Shown: piece by piece, positions 55,102 to 64,000 of the stretch
Position numbering within the stretch: the first letter of the stretch is position 1
Layout of the letters: each line of letters starts with the position of its first letter
Position numbers and translations under genes: made by a program
From: Haemophilus sp. HMSC068C11
Lineage (GTDB): Bacteria > Pseudomonadota > Gammaproteobacteria > Enterobacterales > Pasteurellaceae
Reading direction: 5' to 3'
Assembly: GCF_001815355.1 (NCBI RefSeq)
Contig: NZ_KV820361.1
Span: forward strand, 106,230 to 170,229
Length of the DNA: 64,000 bases
Notes under the pieces: model-generated
Databases searched by the model: none
Seen by the model: the letters and a program-made list of their open reading frames with translations, nothing else
What the model was told of the DNA's origin: nothing

Positions 55102-55422
55102 TTAGTTAGTTCCTTCAGTTCCTTCAGTATAGCTCTTCATACTATTTAATCTTGCTAAACCCACATCACAGCTTTTTTGTTGAGTCGCTAATTCCATTTC
55201 AAGAATTTGCTGTTTGCTTTGATTTAGTTTGCTTTTGATTTTACCTACTTGAGTGTGAGTGCCGGGCTGTTTTTCTGCTTGGGCAATCAAATTTTCTGTT
55301 TCTTTAAATAACTGAGTACATTGTTGTGGAAGAGCAGCTTTGTTTTCTGTCAGAGGTGCTGCGGTGGCAGATAATGCCATAGAACCGAAAAGTGCGGTCA
55401 AAATTACGCAAATTTTTTTCAT
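55102..55422 (-). CDS. Small exported protein, DUF5339-like
   Basis: A 106-residue protein with a signal peptide (about residues 1-21, ending SATA) and no lipobox. Mature part is helical, with two cysteines (QQCTQLF and QKSCDVGLARL) that probably bond to each other, resembling small Haemophilus periplasmic proteins of the DUF5339 family. Function unknown. The C-terminus ends EGTEGTN, encoded by a 9-base direct repeat. An exact uptake word falls in the signal-peptide codons. Single gene. Confidence 0.75.
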   Translation of the reverse strand: MKKICVILTALFGSMALSATAAPLTENKAALPQQCTQLFKETENLIAQAEKQPGTHTQVGKIKSKLNQSKQQILEMELATQQKSCDVGLARLNSMKSYTEGTEGTN

Positions 55423-55572
55423 TGTAAATCCCTACAAATCTCTCCAAATATTATTAGGCTAAAAAATAGCAAAATCTTGCAGCCCTGTCTAGTGATTATT
55501 TTGTCCATTTTTTTTAAATAAAGTTTCCTTGTGATAGATAAATTTTCCCATTTTGAGCAAAAAATACAGAAT

Positions 55573-55586
55573 TTGATGTGGATCAA
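55573..55586 (+). promoter_or_regulatory. FNR box upstream of cydA
   Basis: TTGAT-GTGG-ATCAA matches the FNR consensus TTGATNNNNATCAA perfectly. It lies in the long region before cydA, about 295 bases from the start codon. A possible -10 TATTTT at 55613-55618 would place the box near -45. Confidence 0.85.
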
Positions 55587-55880
55587 TTTTGTCATTGTTA
55601 TGCAAAATAGGGTATTTTGTAACTTATATCAAAAAATGTGATCAAGATAACGGTTTTTTCTGTTTTTTATCCTCATAAATAGTAGTAGAATATGGCAAAT
55701 TTTTGAATATTTATATTGTAATCGGTTACTGTATTCTGTTTTGAGAATAGAAAAGGCAATTATTACGTAAATAATTCAATATTTCTTAACAATTTCTGTT
55801 GAGTAGTTTGGGGTGGTTATTTGGGGTTATCCTTGGTAATCATAAAGTGAAAATCTTGTAGATTTATACAAGGAGTTGAG
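55587..55880 (+). promoter_or_regulatory. Long untranslated region upstream of cydABX
   Basis: About 290 AT-rich bases between the FNR box and cydA. A small hairpin TATTCT / AGAATA (55732-55749) and several TTAA/GTTA words that could be ArcA half-sites can be seen; no reading frame with a good start. The stretch upstream of it (55423-55572) shows no recognised element other than the FNR box at its end. Oxygen-responsive control of the bd oxidase is known in E. coli through ArcA and FNR. Confidence 0.5.
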
Positions 55881-57446
55881 ATGTTAGACGTTGTTGATCT
55901 CTCACGCTTGCAGTTTGCATTAACTGCGTTATATCACTTCATTTTTGTACCATTAACATTAGGTTTATCTTTCGTTCTTGTGATCATGGAAACCATTTAT
56001 GTTAAAACGGGCAAAGAAGTATATAAAGATATGACAAAATTCTGGGGTAAGTTATTTGGTATTAACTTTGCTCTAGGGGTGACGACCGGTATTATCATGG
56101 AGTTCCAATTCGGGACAAACTGGTCTTATTATTCTCACTATGTAGGTGATATTTTCGGTGCGCCATTAGCAATCGAAGCATTACTTGCGTTCTTCTTAGA
56201 GTCCACTTTCGTGGGTCTATTCTTCTTCGGTTGGGATCGTTTAACTAAAGGTAAACACTTACTCGCAACTTACTGCGTAGCCTTTGGTTCAAACCTTTCT
56301 GCGATGTGGATTTTAGTCGCGAATGGTTGGATGCAACATCCGGTAGCGGCAGAGTTTAACTTTGAAACCATTCGTATGGAAATGACCAGCTTCTTAGATC
56401 TTTGGTTAAATCCAGTTGCGCAAGGTAAATTCTTACACACATTAACAGCAGGTTATACAACCGGTGCAATGTTTGTATTAGGTATCAGTGCATTCTATTT
56501 ATTAAAAGGCCGCGATATTGGTTTTGCTAAACGTTCATTCTCTGTAGCGGCAACTTTTGGTTTTATCGCTGCATCAGCTGTATTAATTATGGGGGATGAA
56601 TCAGGTTATGAAATTGGTAAAGCACAACCTGTGAAATTGGCTGCAATGGAAGCTGAGTTTGATACCCATCCTGCGCCAGCGCCATTCCATCCAGTTGCGA
56701 TTCCAAATACCGCTGAAATGAAAAATGATTTTGCGATTGAAATCCCTTACTTAGGTGGTTTAATTGCAACGCGTTCTTTAGACACTGAAATTGTTGGTTT
56801 GAAAGATATTCAAGCGAAAAATGAAGGTCGTGTTCGTAACGGTATGGTTGCTTATGATTTATTCACGCAATTAAAAGCAGAGAAAAAATCAGCAGGCCAA
56901 GTAAATCCTGAAACTAAAGCAAAATTTGATGAAGTCAAAGGTGATTTAGGTTTCGGTTTATTATTAAAACGTTACACAGATAAAGTTGTTGATGCAACGG
57001 ATGAACAAATTAAACAAGCAGCACGTGATACTATTCCAAATGTCGGTCCTAACTTCTGGGCATTCCGTGGTATGTTAGCCGCAGGTGGTTTAATTATTTT
57101 ACTGACCTTTGGTGCATTTGTTCAAAATTTACGTAACAAAGTGACTTCTTCTCGCTTATTACTTAAAGCATTGCTTTGGGGTATTCCATTGCCATTCTTA
57201 GCGATTGAATTTGGTTGGTTCTTAGCTGAATTTGGTCGTCAACCATGGGCGATTTATGAAGTATTACCGGTGGGTGTGTCTGCCTCTAACTTGAGTGTAG
57301 GTGACTTATGGTTCTCTATCGGTTTAATTTGTGTACTTTACTTCTTCTTCATCATTGCGGAAATGTATTTGATGTTTAAATATGCACGTTTAGGTCCAAG
57401 TGCATTGAAAACCGGCAAATACTATTTTGAGCAATCATCTAAATAA
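55881..57446 (+). CDS. cydA: Cytochrome bd ubiquinol oxidase subunit I
   Basis: Binds hemes b558, b595 and d and oxidises quinol. His19 (ALYHF) is the heme b595 ligand and His186-type and Met393-type positions for b558 are present in the conserved blocks. Nine helices, Q-loop region about 245-390 with repetitive Glu/Lys. 521 residues, like E. coli CydA. GW-rich ends [20 protein letters not shown] and [14 protein letters not shown] are family marks. First gene of a long transcription unit. Confidence 0.98.
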   Translation: MLDVVDLSRLQFALTALYHFIFVPLTLGLSFVLVIMETIYVKTGKEVYKDMTKFWGKLFGINFALGVTTGIIMEFQFGTNWSYYSHYVGDIFGAPLAIEALLAFFLESTFVGLFFFGWDRLTKGKHLLATYCVAFGSNLSAMWILVANGWMQHPVAAEFNFETIRMEMTSFLDLWLNPVAQGKFLHTLTAGYTTGAMFVLGISAFYLLKGRDIGFAKRSFSVAATFGFIAASAVLIMGDESGYEIGKAQPVKLAAMEAEFDTHPAPAPFHPVAIPNTAEMKNDFAIEIPYLGGLIATRSLDTEIVGLKDIQAKNEGRVRNGMVAYDLFTQLKAEKKSAGQVNPETKAKFDEVKGDLGFGLLLKRYTDKVVDATDEQIKQAARDTIPNVGPNFWAFRGMLAAGGLIILLTFGAFVQNLRNKVTSSRLLLKALLWGIPLPFLAIEFGWFLAEFGRQPWAIYEVLPVGVSASNLSVGDLWFSIGLICVLYFFFIIAEMYLMFKYARLGPSALKTGKYYFEQSSK

Positions 57447-57460
57447 GCAGGAGATGGATT

Positions 57461-58600
57461 ATGCTTGATTATGAAATTCTACGTATTATTTGGTGGGTGC
57501 TAGTTGTTGTATTGCTTATCGGTTTCTCTGTAACAGATGGATTCGATATGGGCGTGACCGCACTTTTACCCGTAGCAGGTAAGAAAGAAGTAGAAAGACG
57601 TATTATGATTAACTCTATTGCTCCACACTGGGATGGTAACCAAGTTTGGTTATTAAGTGCTGGTGGTGCAATCTTCGCGGCATGGCCGATTGTTTATTCT
57701 GTAGCGTTTTCAGGCTTCTATATTGCCTTATTCCTCGTGTTAGCTGCGTTATTCTTCCGTCCAATTGGTTTTGAATATCGTGCGAAAATTGATAACCCAA
57801 CATGGCGTGCTATGTGGGATTGGGGCTTGTTTGCGGGTGGTTTTGTACCTGCATTAGTATTCGGTGTAGCATTTGGTAATTTATTACAAGGTGTACCATT
57901 TGAATTAAATGAGCTTTCACAAGCAACTTACACAGGTTCGTTCTTTGCATTATTAAACCCATTCGCATTACTTTGCGGTGTGTTAAGCCTTGCAATGTTA
58001 GTGACTCACGGTGCGAACTGGTTACAAATGAAAACCACTGCAGCATTGCGTGATCGCGCAAGAGCAATTACACAAATTGGTGCATTAGTGACATTAATTA
58101 CTTTTGTACTTGCAGGTGTATGGCTTTCTTTCAAAGACGGTTATGTGGTGACTAGCGTGATTGATCACTTTGCAGCATCAGCGCCAGCTTCAGGTAAACA
58201 AGTGGCAGTTGAAGCAGGTGCATGGTTCAAAAACTTCAATGAAAATCCAGCTTTATGGGCATTCCCAGCATTAGTAGTAGTTGGTGCATTATTGAATGTG
58301 GTTGCATCTAAAGCAAATCGTTGCGGTTTCGCGTTCTTATTCTCAGTATTAACAATGGCTGGTGTGATTATCACTGCGGCAGTATCAATGTTCCCATTTG
58401 TAATGCCTTCAAGTACTCATCCAGAACAAAGCTTGTTAATGTGGGATGCAACATCAAGTCAATTAACATTAAACTTAATGTTCTACTTGGTATTAGTATT
58501 CGTTACCATCTCATTGCTTTACACCACTTGGTCATACTACAAAATGTTTGGTCGCTTGGATGAAAGCTTTGTTGAAGACAACAAAAACTCATTATACTAA
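57461..58600 (+). CDS. cydB: Cytochrome bd ubiquinol oxidase subunit II
   Basis: Structural subunit of cytochrome bd that shapes the oxygen and proton paths. Eight to nine helices; FSVTDGFDMGVTALLPVAG and HWDGNQVWLLSAGGAIFAAWP are typical. 379 residues. It follows cydA by 14 bases and precedes cydX by 11 bases. One uptake sequence. Confidence 0.98.
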   Translation: MLDYEILRIIWWVLVVVLLIGFSVTDGFDMGVTALLPVAGKKEVERRIMINSIAPHWDGNQVWLLSAGGAIFAAWPIVYSVAFSGFYIALFLVLAALFFRPIGFEYRAKIDNPTWRAMWDWGLFAGGFVPALVFGVAFGNLLQGVPFELNELSQATYTGSFFALLNPFALLCGVLSLAMLVTHGANWLQMKTTAALRDRARAITQIGALVTLITFVLAGVWLSFKDGYVVTSVIDHFAASAPASGKQVAVEAGAWFKNFNENPALWAFPALVVVGALLNVVASKANRCGFAFLFSVLTMAGVIITAAVSMFPFVMPSSTHPEQSLLMWDATSSQLTLNLMFYLVLVFVTISLLYTTWSYYKMFGRLDESFVEDNKNSLY

Positions 58601-58611
58601 GGAGAAACAAT

Positions 58612-58710
58612 ATGTTATATGTAATTTGGGTAGTGGGTGTGTTGGCTGCAGTTATGGTGAGTGCTAAATTGACCATTGGTAAAGAAAAGTCAGGCAAATT
58701 TGACGAGTAA
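58612..58710 (+). CDS. cydX: CydX, small subunit of cytochrome bd
   Basis: A 32-residue single-helix protein, MLYVIWVVGVLAAVMVSAKL then a charged tail, matching CydX, which stabilises the heme environment of cytochrome bd. AAGGAGA lies nine bases before the ATG. It sits directly after cydB and its TAA overlaps the ybgE ATG (TAATG). Too short for standard ORF calling but conserved in place and sequence. Confidence 0.9.
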   Translation: MLYVIWVVGVLAAVMVSAKLTIGKEKSGKFDE

Positions 58711-59000
58711 TGATGATTAATTCACTCTATCAATTAAGTAATAAGGGTTCCTTGCGAACCCTTTCGTTTATTTTAGCGTTATTTTTAACCGCGGCTTTCT
58801 TTTTTAATTTAAATCAATTTTCGACCGCACTTCGTACTGCACATCCAGCTTGGATTCTTGCGATTTTTTGGGGATTGATTAATTTGTGGATCCACGGTAT
58901 CGGATTCGATATTCGCCGAGCAATATGGCAGCTCGTTTTCTTGCCATTTATTGGTTATTTCACCACAATAATTGCCATTGTTCAGCATTGGTTTTTATAA
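58710..59000 (+). CDS. ybgE: YbgE, cyd-operon membrane protein
   Basis: A 96-residue inner-membrane protein with about three helices, the YbgE family, found at this place in cyd operons. Family features: LRTLSFILALFLTAAFFFNLNQF and HGIGFDIRRAIWQLVFLP. Function not known. Starts in the cydX stop codon; a second ATG one codon on is equal. One uptake sequence. Confidence 0.88.
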   Translation: MMINSLYQLSNKGSLRTLSFILALFLTAAFFFNLNQFSTALRTAHPAWILAIFWGLINLWIHGIGFDIRRAIWQLVFLPFIGYFTTIIAIVQHWFL

Positions 59001-59071
59001 GAACGATAGACAAATATTATTATTTGGAGCTTGCACATCTAATGAACAGGTTCTAAAATAAGCGGCTTGTT

Positions 59072-59500
59072 ATGGCTGATAATTTGAGCATTATTTTGAA
59101 TAACCAATGTTTTACCTTTCCGGTTCGTGTTTATTATGAGGACACGGATGCTGGCGGAGTAGTGTATCACGCACGTTACTTACATTTCTTTGAGCGTGCG
59201 CGAACTGAATATTTAAGAACGCTTAATTTTTCCCAACAATCATTATTGCAGGAACAACAATTAGCTTTTGTGGTCAAAACCATGTCTATTGACTATTGTA
59301 TTCCGGCAAAATTGGATGATTATCTTATTGTCGAAACGGAAATAACGGCAGTGAAAGGAGCAACAATTCTCTTTGAACAGCGGTTAGTTCGTGAGGCAGT
59401 GGTGTTATCAAAGGCTACTGTTAAGGTAGCCTGTGTTGATCTAGGCAAAATGAAACCTGTCGCAATTCCTGAAGAATTAAAAGCGGCATTTTTAAAGTAA
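59072..59500 (+). CDS. ybgC: YbgC, acyl-CoA thioesterase of the tol-pal cluster
   Basis: Hot-dog thioesterase with the family motif [26 protein letters not shown]; Asp26 and His33 correspond to the catalytic Asp18 and His25 of E. coli YbgC. Known to act on short or phospholipid-related acyl-CoA and to interact with acyl-carrier protein. 142 residues; about eight residues longer at the N-terminus than E. coli. Precedes tolQ by 20 bases, the usual order. Confidence 0.94.
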   Translation: MADNLSIILNNQCFTFPVRVYYEDTDAGGVVYHARYLHFFERARTEYLRTLNFSQQSLLQEQQLAFVVKTMSIDYCIPAKLDDYLIVETEITAVKGATILFEQRLVREAVVLSKATVKVACVDLGKMKPVAIPEELKAAFLK

Positions 59501-59520
59501 ATAACTTTTCGGAGTATGCA

Positions 59521-60207
59521 ATGACTGCAGAATTGAACTTTTTAGATCTTTTTCTAAAAGCGAGTATCGTTGTTCAACTTGTAATTGTGATCTTGATTTC
59601 GTTCTCAATTATTTCTTGGGCAATCATCATTCAACGTAGCCGTATTTTGACGAGTGCGTTAAAAGAAGCGAACACTTTTGAAGATCGTTTCTGGTCTGGT
59701 GAAGATTTAAATAAACTTTATGATGGTTTATCTAATCGTCGTGAAGTATTAACTGGTAGCGAACAAATTTTCTTTGTTGGTTTTAAAGAATTCTCTCGCT
59801 TAAAACAAGTGAACGCAGATGCGCCAGAAGCAATCATTAAAGGTACCACTCGTGCGATGAACCTTGCGATGAATCGTGAAGTAGAAGCGCTTGAAAGTCG
59901 TGTACCTTTCTTAGCGACAGTGGCTTCTGTAAGTCCATATATTGGTTTATTTGGTACCGTTTGGGGGATCATGCACGCATTTATGGCATTAAGTGGTGCG
60001 AAACAAGCAACATTACAAATGGTTGCTCCAGGTATTGCAGAAGCCTTGATCGCAACAGCAATCGGTTTGTTTGCGGCGATTCCAGCTGTAATGGCGTATA
60101 ACCGTTTAAGCTTACGTGTAAATGCGATTGAACAAAATTATGGTAACTTCATTGATGAATTCACCACAATTTTACATCGTCAAGCTTTTGGTAAAGCGCC
60201 CCATTAA
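59521..60207 (+). CDS. tolQ: TolQ, proton channel subunit of Tol-Pal
   Basis: Three-helix inner-membrane protein related to ExbB, forming with TolR the proton-driven motor that keeps the outer membrane connected during division. Helices at about 18-38, 135-155 and 170-190; [19 protein letters not shown] and [24 protein letters not shown] are diagnostic. 228 residues. Separated from tolR by 78 bases containing an inverted uptake pair. Confidence 0.97.
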   Translation: MTAELNFLDLFLKASIVVQLVIVILISFSIISWAIIIQRSRILTSALKEANTFEDRFWSGEDLNKLYDGLSNRREVLTGSEQIFFVGFKEFSRLKQVNADAPEAIIKGTTRAMNLAMNREVEALESRVPFLATVASVSPYIGLFGTVWGIMHAFMALSGAKQATLQMVAPGIAEALIATAIGLFAAIPAVMAYNRLSLRVNAIEQNYGNFIDEFTTILHRQAFGKAPH

Positions 60208-60222
60208 AAATAAATGAAAAAT

Positions 60223-60260
60223 TGACCGCACTTAATAAATAAAACGAAAAGTGCGGTGGA
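60223..60260 (+). terminator. Inverted uptake-sequence pair between tolQ and tolR
   Basis: ACCGCACTT (60225-60233) and AAGTGCGGT (60249-60257) are inverted with a 15-base A-rich gap. A hairpin of nine pairs can form, followed by GGATTTTAG rather than a strong T-run, so it may only attenuate the operon here. Confidence 0.6.
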
Positions 60261-60285
60261 TTTTAGCGAAGTTTTAGAGGAAATT

Positions 60286-60705
60286 ATGGCTCGTCGTCAG
60301 CGTAAAGACATTAAATCTGAAATTAACATCGTGCCATTTCTCGATGTTCTTTTAGTTTTAGTGTTAATTTTTATGGCAACCGCGCCGATTATCAGTCAGA
60401 GCGTTCAAGTGGAACTCCCTGATTCGGTGCAAAGTCAAAATGTATCAAATGAAGATAAAACACCGGTTATTTTAGAAGTAGCAGGTGTTGGGCAGTATTC
60501 GATTTCGATTGGTGGTCAACGCCAAGAAGGCCTTAACGAAGAAATGGTAACCCAATTATCAAAACAAGAATTTGATAAAGACAATAACACAATGTTCTTA
60601 GTGGGTGGAGCAAAAGATGTACCTTATGAAGAAGTGATTAAAGCACTGAATTTACTACATCTTGCCGGCATTAAGTCTGTGGGTTTAATGACTAACCCAA
60701 TTTAA
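60286..60705 (+). CDS. tolR: TolR, proton-motor subunit
   Basis: Single-helix protein related to ExbD. MARRQRKDIKSEINIVPFLDVLLVLVLIFMATAP: the Asp in FLDVLL is the proton-coupling residue; the periplasmic domain follows. 139 residues. I start after GAGGAAATT; the frame also opens at a GTG in the upstream uptake sequence but with no ribosome site. Confidence 0.96.
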   Translation: MARRQRKDIKSEINIVPFLDVLLVLVLIFMATAPIISQSVQVELPDSVQSQNVSNEDKTPVILEVAGVGQYSISIGGQRQEGLNEEMVTQLSKQEFDKDNNTMFLVGGAKDVPYEEVIKALNLLHLAGIKSVGLMTNPI

Positions 60706-60723
60706 GAATAAGTAGGTAAAACC

Positions 60724-61977
60724 GTGCAGAATAATCGACGAAAAAAACGTGCAAATGAGTTTGTCATCTCTATTGCGATGCACCTTGCATTGTTTGGTTT
60801 GTTGATTTGGAGCTCTCTTTATCAAACCGTTGAAATAATGGGTGGTGGAGAAGGTGAAGGTGATGCCATGGGAGCTGTGATGGTCGATACTGGCAGCGCA
60901 GCACAGGAGTGGGGACGTATTCAACAACAGAAAAAAGGTCAAACTGATAAACAGAAGAAACCTGAGCCTGTAGTTGAAGAGAAAAAACCAGAGCCTGAAC
61001 CTGAACCAAATCAGCAAGAAATTGCGAAACAAGAAGAGATTAAGCGTCAGCAGGAAATTCAACGTCAAAAAGAACTTGAAAAACAAAAGCAGCAAGAAAT
61101 TGAAAAGCAAAAGCAAAAACAGCAGCAAGAGCTTGCTCGTCAAGAGGCGTTAGAAAAACAGAAACAAGCTGAAGAAGCAAAAGCAAAACAAGCTGCAGAG
61201 GCAGCGAAGTTGAAAGCTGAAGCTGAGGCAAAACGTTTAGCGGCAGCCGCTAAACAGGCTGAAGAAGAGGCGAAAGCGAAGGCACAAGCTGAAGCTCAAA
61301 AAGCGAAAGAAAAAGCAGAAGCAGATGCTAAAGCCAAGGCTGAGGCGAAAGCGAAAGCAGAGGTTGAAGCAAAAGCGAAGGCAAAAGCTGAGGCAGACGC
61401 CAAGGCTAAAGCAGAAGCAGATGCTAAGGCGAAAGCGAAAGCTGAGGCCGATGCAAAAGCGAAAGCAGAGGCTGAAGCAAAAGCGAAGGCAGAAGCAAAA
61501 GCTAAAGCGGATGCAGAAGCTAAAGCGAAGGCTGATGCAAAAGCGAAAGCTGATGCAGCAAAACGTAAAGCGGATCAAGCAGCTTTAGATGATTTCATGA
61601 ATGGTGGTGACATCGGTGGTGGTAGCGCATCTAAAGGTGGCAATGCGAATAAAGGCGGTACACAAGGTAGTGGTGCAGGACTAGGTGCTGGAGATGGTGG
61701 TAAAGTTGGTGACCAATATGCAGGTGTCATTAAACGTGAAATTCAACGCCGTTTCTTAAAAGACCCAAGCTTTGCCGGTAAAGTTTGTAGCATTAAAATC
61801 CAACTCGGTCGAGATGGCACGATTTTAGGCTACCAACGCGTTTCTGGACCTGATGATATTTGTACTGCAGCATTAAGTGCGGTAGCGAGAACGAAAAAAG
61901 TTCCAGCAGCACCATCTGATGCTATTTATGAGAAATATAAAGCGCCGACTATCGATTTTGATATCAATGCTCGATAA
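60724..61977 (+). CDS. tolA: TolA, Tol-Pal energy transducer
   Basis: Connects the TolQR motor to Pal at the outer membrane. The N-terminal helix (about 12-33) has the Ser16/His20 pair used to contact TolQ. A long Ala/Lys/Glu helical domain with imperfect AKAKAEAD-type repeats covers about residues 70-285. The C-terminal globular domain (about 310-417) ends KAPTIDFDINAR. Starts at GTG, the only candidate before the helix. 417 residues, similar to E. coli (421). Composition explains long overlapping frames on the other strand. Confidence 0.95.
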   Translation: MQNNRRKKRANEFVISIAMHLALFGLLIWSSLYQTVEIMGGGEGEGDAMGAVMVDTGSAAQEWGRIQQQKKGQTDKQKKPEPVVEEKKPEPEPEPNQQEIAKQEEIKRQQEIQRQKELEKQKQQEIEKQKQKQQQELARQEALEKQKQAEEAKAKQAAEAAKLKAEAEAKRLAAAAKQAEEEAKAKAQAEAQKAKEKAEADAKAKAEAKAKAEVEAKAKAKAEADAKAKAEADAKAKAKAEADAKAKAEAEAKAKAEAKAKADAEAKAKADAKAKADAAKRKADQAALDDFMNGGDIGGGSASKGGNANKGGTQGSGAGLGAGDGGKVGDQYAGVIKREIQRRFLKDPSFAGKVCSIKIQLGRDGTILGYQRVSGPDDICTAALSAVARTKKVPAAPSDAIYEKYKAPTIDFDINAR

Positions 61978-62018
61978 TCGGTTTTAGGAAAGTAACAACG
62001 TTAAAATAAGGTGATTAA

Positions 62019-63302
62019 ATGAAATTGATCAAACGTGTTATGGGGCTATTTGTGGTGATGTTTGCATTTGCAAGCACAGCAATGGCAGAAGATGAAGTTC
62101 GAATTGTGATTGATGAAGGTGTTGATGGCGCTCGTCCTATCGCAGTTGTTCCTTTCGCAGGTTCTGCACCTGAAAATATTGGTCAAATTGTTGCAGATGA
62201 CTTACGTAATAGTGGTAAATTTAACCCAATTCCAGTGAGCCAAATGCCACAACAACCAACGACTGCAGCAGAAGTAAAACCTGAAGCTTGGACTGCTTTA
62301 GGTATTGATGCTGTTGTGGTAGGTCAAGTGACATCAACTGGTAGTGGTTATAACATTTCTTACCAATTAGTTGATACTGTAGGGGCATCAGGTACACCTG
62401 GTGCGGTGCTTGCACAAAATAGCTATACAGTGACAAATAAATGGTTGCGTTACGGTGCACATACTGTGAGTGATGAAGTATTTGAAAAATTAACCGGTAT
62501 TCGTGGTGCATTCAGAACACGTATTGCTTATGTAGTGCAAAAAAATGGTGGTTCACAACCTTATGAAGTTCGTGTAGCAGATTATGATGGTTACAATCAA
62601 TTCATCGTAAATCGTAGCTCACAACCAATTATGTCTCCAGCATGGTCTCCAGATGGTAAACGTTTAGCGTATGTATCTTTTGAGAACAAAAAATCACAAC
62701 TTGTTGTACAAGACTTAGGTTCAGGTTCTCGTAAAGTGGTTGCTTCTTTCCCAGGACATAACGGTGCGCCAGCATTCTCTCCGGACGGTTCTAAACTCGC
62801 ATTTGCTTCTTCACAAGATGGTTTATTAAACATCTATGTAATGAGCTCAAATGGTGGTACACCGACTCAATTAACTCGCGGTGCGGGTAATAATACAGAG
62901 CCATCATGGTCTCCAGATGGTAGCTCAATTCTCTTTACTTCAGATAGAGGTGGTTCACCACAAGTTTATCGCATGAGCGCAAGCGGTGGTGGTGCATCGC
63001 CAGTTGGTGGTCGCGGTAGTGCGCAAATCAGTAGTGATGGTAAAACACTCGTGATGATCAACGGTAATAACAACGTAGTGAAACAAGATCTCACCAGCGG
63101 TAGTTCTGAAGTATTAAGTACATCTTTCTTAGGTGAAAGCCCAAGTATTTCTCCTAACGGTATCATGATTATTTACAGCTCTACACAAGGGCTAGGAAAG
63201 GTGTTACAATTAGTTTCTGCAGATGGTCGCTTTAAAGCGAGTCTTCCAGGAAGTAATGGCCAAGTGAAATTTCCAGCTTGGTCTCCATACTTGACTAAAT
63301 AA
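62019..63302 (+). CDS. tolB: TolB, periplasmic Tol-Pal protein
   Basis: Periplasmic beta-propeller that binds Pal and releases it on TolA pull. A signal peptide (about 1-23, ending STAMA) precedes an N-terminal alpha/beta domain (about 24-165) and six propeller blades from about 170 on with repeated [37 protein letters not shown]. 427 residues. Confidence 0.97.
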   Translation: MKLIKRVMGLFVVMFAFASTAMAEDEVRIVIDEGVDGARPIAVVPFAGSAPENIGQIVADDLRNSGKFNPIPVSQMPQQPTTAAEVKPEAWTALGIDAVVVGQVTSTGSGYNISYQLVDTVGASGTPGAVLAQNSYTVTNKWLRYGAHTVSDEVFEKLTGIRGAFRTRIAYVVQKNGGSQPYEVRVADYDGYNQFIVNRSSQPIMSPAWSPDGKRLAYVSFENKKSQLVVQDLGSGSRKVVASFPGHNGAPAFSPDGSKLAFASSQDGLLNIYVMSSNGGTPTQLTRGAGNNTEPSWSPDGSSILFTSDRGGSPQVYRMSASGGGASPVGGRGSAQISSDGKTLVMINGNNNVVKQDLTSGSSEVLSTSFLGESPSISPNGIMIIYSSTQGLGKVLQLVSADGRFKASLPGSNGQVKFPAWSPYLTK

Positions 63303-63326
63303 AAAAACTCATTGAGGAGAAATCTA

Positions 63327-63794
63327 ATGAACAAATTTGTTAAATCATTATTAGTTGCTGGTTCAGTAGCTGCATTAGCAGCATGTAGCTCATCAAATAA
63401 CGATGCAGCAGGCAACGGTGCTAACAACGGTCAAACTTTCGGTGGTTACTCTGTTGAAGATCTTCAACAACGTTACAACACCGTTTACTTCGGTTTCGAC
63501 AAATTCAACATCGAAGGTGAATACGTTCAAATCTTAGATGCTCACGCTGCATACTTAAATGCAACTCCAGCTTCTAAAGTTGTTGTTGAAGGTAACACTG
63601 ACGAACGTGGTACTCCAGAGTACAACATCGCTTTAGGTCAACGTCGTGCTGATGCAGTTAAAGGTTTCTTAGCTGGTAAAGGTGTTGACGCTGGTAAAGT
63701 ATCAACTGTTTCTTACGGTGAAGAAAAACCTGCAGTGTTAGGTCACGATGAAGCAGCATACTCTAAAAACCGTCGTGCAGTGTTAGCATACTAA
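63327..63794 (+). CDS. pal: Pal, peptidoglycan-associated lipoprotein (P6)
   Basis: Outer-membrane lipoprotein with an OmpA-like domain that binds diaminopimelate. Lipobox LAAC with Cys20. The mature protein begins [15 protein letters not shown] and the core [29 protein letters not shown] carries the Asp/Arg of the peptidoglycan site. 155 residues, as H. influenzae P6. I use the ATG after AGGAGA, since the frame also opens at a TTG within that site. Last gene of the operon. Confidence 0.98.
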   Translation: MNKFVKSLLVAGSVAALAACSSSNNDAAGNGANNGQTFGGYSVEDLQQRYNTVYFGFDKFNIEGEYVQILDAHAAYLNATPASKVVVEGNTDERGTPEYNIALGQRRADAVKGFLAGKGVDAGKVSTVSYGEEKPAVLGHDEAAYSKNRRAVLAY

Positions 63795-63824
63795 TTTTTA
63801 GAGAATTTTGATTCTTAGAAAAAG

Positions 63825-63850
63825 GGAGAGTAGAAATACTCTCCTTTTTT
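63825..63850 (+). terminator. Terminator after pal
   Basis: GGAGAGTA / TACTCTCC with a GAAA tetraloop, then TTTTTT. Confidence 0.92.
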
Positions 63851-63919
63851 ATTTGTTCTAAGATATTGTCAGAAATTGACGAGTATTCACGCAATTAACA
63901 CAATTTCTTCAGATTTTTC

Positions 63920-63947
63920 TTGCGTCAGAAAATAAAATCGGTAATAT
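63920..63947 (+). promoter_or_regulatory. tRNA-Lys promoter
   Basis: TTGCGT, 16 bases and TAATAT, followed by a GC-rich start region (ACGCACC), typical of stable RNA promoters; 23 bases before the tRNA. Confidence 0.75.
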
Positions 63948-63970
63948 ACGCACCTGTTACGAAATGATGT

Positions 63971-64000
63971 GGGTCGTTAGCTCAGTCGGTAGAGCAGCGG
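63971..64000 (+). tRNA. tRNA-Lys, cut by window end
   Basis: The first 30 bases, GGGTCGTTAGCTCAGTCGGT then AGAGCAGCGG, match the acceptor and D arms of bacterial tRNA-Lys. The anticodon is outside the window. E. coli also has a lysT cluster downstream of pal. Confidence 0.8.

Noticed and set aside
60256..60285. GTG start for tolR
   Set aside because: Lies within an uptake sequence with no ribosome site; the ATG at 60286 starts the conserved MARRQRKD sequence.
61237..61578. Long antisense frame rich in Cys, Phe and Arg opposite tolA
   Set aside because: Product of the Ala/Lys repeat composition of tolA read backwards; no ribosome site or family match.

Overview
The window is Pasteurellaceae core chromosome, most probably Haemophilus parainfluenzae or a close relative of H. 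influenzae. Evidence: low G+C; about 47 exact copies (hand count) of the 9-base Haemophilus DNA-uptake word AAGTGCGGT or its complement, roughly one per 1.4 kb, many in inverted pairs that double as terminators; a short Haemophilus-type TyrR; a P6-like Pal; and gene orders familiar from Haemophilus. I see no prophage, insertion sequence, CRISPR array, integron or tetranucleotide phase-variation repeat.

Layout. 0-10.6 kb: aqpZ (cut by the left edge), metJ, a divergent cueR / copZ-copA copper locus with a textbook MerR-type 19-bp-spaced promoter, cpxR-cpxA envelope stress system, bamE, yejK, yejL-yejM, and an orphan amidohydrolase. 10.6-12.7 kb: two identical tRNA-Val genes, gltX, tRNA-Ala. 12.7-20.5 kb (mostly minus strand): slt-trpR-mtgA, yciC-yciB-yciA-yciI, purM-purN under a PurR box, yfcZ. 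20.7-30 kb: fadL (ompP1), ogt-mutH, tilS-pdxY, accA, znuC-znuB facing mepM. 30-34.7 kb: a Fur-boxed ceuBCDE-type ferric-siderophore ABC operon, then tyrR. 34.7-41 kb: hfq-hflX, rluC, rne with a long leader, tRNA-Ser. 41-46 kb: priC, a putative histidine transporter behind a complete histidine attenuator, rnt, gloA, glpT. 46-55.4 kb: cmoA, aspS, an OGFr-like protein, an atypical Nramp transporter, nudB-yebC, a small lipoprotein, ruvC-ruvA-ruvB and a small secreted protein. 55.4-64 kb: cydABX-ybgE-ybgC-tolQRAB-pal, then the start of a tRNA-Lys gene cut by the right edge.

Themes. Regulation is unusually readable: CueR, TrpR, PurR, MetJ, Fur and FNR sites and a transcription attenuator can all be seen. 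The best candidate for something under-described is the 350-bp leader at 42,988-43,310: a HHHRH leader peptide, mutually exclusive pause/antiterminator/terminator hairpins, then an unexplained 18-codon ORF with a good ribosome site just before the transporter. The transporter's own terminator hairpin in turn overlaps the ribosome site of priC. Other points are an Nramp homologue lacking the DPGN metal motif, a bacterial OGFr-domain protein, an inverted uptake-sequence pair inside the hflX reading frame, and another between tolQ and tolR.

Several blocks match E. coli order but lack one member: mepM-znuCB without znuA, yciCBA-yciI without tonB, tol-pal without cpoB, hfq-hflX without miaA. All positions and motif matches were read by eye; no database search or folding program was run.
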